NCBI GenBank assembly: GCA_022448525.1
Contig: JAKVCX010000005.1
Coordinates: 62,001-126,000 of the forward strand
Source of the DNA: Tenacibaculum sp.
GTDB taxonomy: Bacteria > Bacteroidota > Bacteroidia > Flavobacteriales > Flavobacteriaceae
Length of the DNA: 64,000 bases
Reading direction: 5' to 3'
The stretch's first letter is position 1. The number at the start of each line of letters is the position of its first letter. The translations under genes and the position numbers were made by a program. Shown in pieces: positions 62,808-64,000 of the stretch. The notes under the pieces are model-generated. The model saw nothing but the letters and a program-made list of their open reading frames with translations. It ran no database searches and was not told where the DNA came from.

Positions 62808-63956
62808 CTAGTAATAAAGTAATTCTTCTTCCAATGGAACAGTTTCCATTTCAGTTTTTACATCTTCAATAAATAAATCAATTTGATCTTTAGTAACATT
62901 AGGCATGCAGATGATGTGCGTTATTCCATCTTCAGTTGCCAATTGCCATTTGTTCTTTAACTTGTCTGTCACTTTTGGAAAAACAACAGTTATTGATCCC
63001 GGGTTACTCCATGCATTTATTCCTATGTTTTGTAATTCTTGTTTGCAATAGCTTGCAACTTCTAAACTGTGTTCATATCGAGCTCTTAATCCTTCAACTC
63101 CCATTTTTTGAATTGCATACCATAAGAATAATGGACTATGGCCATTTCTTGATCCTGTAATTGTTGTATCTAACGAACCGATATAAGAAATACCTTTTGA
63201 TACACGGTCACGAAGTGAGCGTTTGGTAACAATTACCCCAGCTGGAATCGGTGAACCAATAAATTTATGTCCGCTAATTGAAATACTATCTGCACCGTCT
63301 AAAAAATCAAACGGACTACGAGGTTCTGCAAATGCACCAAATGTTCCAGATAGTGCACCATCGCAATGTATATAATGATCTTGAATTGCTAGTTTTTTTA
63401 GGATTCCTTTAATTGTAGCAACGTCATCTTTTGCTTCTTTCATGGTTGTTCCATGAGTGGCTAAAATAATTGCTGGCTTATGTCTGTTGAATCGTAAAGT
63501 ATCTTCTAAATCTTCATAGTCAATTTCACCATTTTCTTGAGATCGAATTACGATACTTGGAATATTTAATAAATGAATATTCTTCTTAACACTATAGTGA
63601 GTAGATTCAGAATAATACACCATTGCTTTGGGATACATTTCTCTGGCAATGTATAATCCATATAAATTACTTTCAGAACCGCCATTTGTAACGTAACCCC
63701 AATAATCTTTTGGGTTTGCTCTGAATAGTTTCGCGAAAAAATCTACAACTTCACGCTCTATTTCATGAGTATGTACTTTATATGTACTGTCTTCAAACGG
63801 ATCTCCTAAATTATTAATTGGGTATTGTAGGAAATCATATAACGGAGAGTAATCAAAATCCTTAGATACTGGGTAGCCTAAGAAAGAATCTCTGGCACTT
63901 TTAACTTTATCTAATAAGTTCGCTAAACGATCATTTAAAGAATTATCCATGTTCAT
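62808..63956 (-). CDS. hdc: PLP-dependent histidine decarboxylase
   Basis: A 382-residue group II-type PLP decarboxylase. The N-terminal LGYPVSKDFDYSPLYDFLQY and the VTNGGSESNLYGLYIARE segment match bacterial histidine decarboxylases. The PLP lysine is K231 in SISGHKFIGSPIPAG. It would make histamine and CO2 from histidine. In several marine bacteria such enzymes feed histamine into siderophores, but no siderophore gene lies within this window. Alternative start at the ATG 63,950. A -7 box lies 24 bases upstream. Single-gene transcript judging from flanking signals. Confidence 0.88.
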   Translation of the reverse strand: MNMDNSLNDRLANLLDKVKSARDSFLGYPVSKDFDYSPLYDFLQYPINNLGDPFEDSTYKVHTHEIEREVVDFFAKLFRANPKDYWGYVTNGGSESNLYGLYIAREMYPKAMVYYSESTHYSVKKNIHLLNIPSIVIRSQENGEIDYEDLEDTLRFNRHKPAIILATHGTTMKEAKDDVATIKGILKKLAIQDHYIHCDGALSGTFGAFAEPRSPFDFLDGADSISISGHKFIGSPIPAGVIVTKRSLRDRVSKGISYIGSLDTTITGSRNGHSPLFLWYAIQKMGVEGLRARYEHSLEVASYCKQELQNIGINAWSNPGSITVVFPKVTDKLKNKWQLATEDGITHIICMPNVTKDQIDLFIEDVKTEMETVPLEEELLYY

Positions 63957-63979
63957 TATTCTGATAAATAAAATTTTCG

Positions 63980-63987
63980 CAAATGTA
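63980..63987 (-). promoter_or_regulatory. -7 promoter element for hdc
   Basis: TACATTTG on the minus strand, an exact TAnnTTTG, 24 bases before the ATG at 63,956. The -33 region would fall at or beyond the window edge. Confidence 0.5.
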
Positions 63988-64000
63988 TATTTTTACAGAA

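Noticed and set aside
1..64000. Insertion sequences, prophage or integration sites
   Set aside because: No transposase, integrase, phage gene or flanking duplication was seen; the tRNA genes have no adjoining foreign island.

Overview
The window looks like chromosome from a marine Flavobacteriaceae bacterium (Bacteroidota), close to Tenacibaculum or Polaribacter; the genus is inferred, not shown. Reasons: AT-rich DNA, no Shine-Dalgarno sites, at least nine exact copies of the Bacteroidota -7 promoter element TAnnTTTG just ahead of genes, type IX secretion and gliding genes (porU, porV, gldJ), a T9SS-sorted protein, a fused CcsB-CcsA cytochrome c assembly protein, and a two-subunit methylmalonyl-CoA mutase. 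I see no insertion sequence, prophage or CRISPR array.

Region 1 (1-18,011, all + strand) is a tightly packed O-antigen or capsule operon that begins upstream of the window. It opens with a small CoA-acid module (two CitE/HpcH-type lyases around a MaoC hydratase), then a PglD-type sugar acyltransferase and an FdtB/QdtB-type dTDP-3-aminosugar transaminase. Next come a Wzx flippase, an EpsG-type polymerase, four glycosyltransferases, a hexapeptide acyltransferase, an extra RmlD-like reductase, the rmlACDB set for dTDP-rhamnose, a WbpV-like reductase, a WbpL/WecA-like initiating transferase and a second PglD-like acyltransferase. The likely product is a Wzy-dependent heteropolysaccharide with rhamnose, an N-acylated 3-amino-3,6-dideoxyhexose and a 6-deoxy-HexNAc primer. 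A hairpin at 17,981-18,011 ends the operon.

Region 2 (18-32 kb) mixes cell-envelope and housekeeping genes: a LysM plus periplasmic-binding lipoprotein, guaA, a FabH-like ketosynthase, cdd, porV and porU on the minus strand, then gldJ and murF on the plus strand, and a BadF/BadG kinase. PorU and PorV form the T9SS attachment complex that joins cargo to LPS, so region 1 may supply the glycan to which cargo such as the protein at 61,250-62,686 is joined.

Region 3 (32-38 kb) holds polysaccharide export: a PHP-type tyrosine phosphatase facing a minus-strand capD-wza-wzc set. The CapD/WbpM-like dehydratase supplies the step missing before the WbpV/WbpL-like pair of region 1. The Wzc kinase ends in seven Gly-Tyr dipeptides encoded by a hexamer repeat.

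Region 4 (38-53 kb, minus strand) holds ccsBA; one operon running udk, ftsB-like, mutA, two unknown secreted paralogues, mutB/scpA, psd; tRNA-Thr; a universal stress protein; a stress group (photolyase, SRPBCC protein, TspO, glutathione peroxidase); and tRNA-Pro.

Region 5 (53-64 kb) holds trxB, a serine hydrolase, an ECF sigma factor with a HEAT-repeat membrane partner and two DUF4097-like secreted proteins, then on the minus strand a CPBP protease, a membrane-bound AraC regulator, a T9SS cargo protein and a histidine decarboxylase.

The best candidates for something undescribed are the CoA-acid module tied to an aminosugar pathway, the secreted paralogue pair inside the methylmalonyl-CoA mutase operon, and the sigma/HEAT/DUF4097 module.
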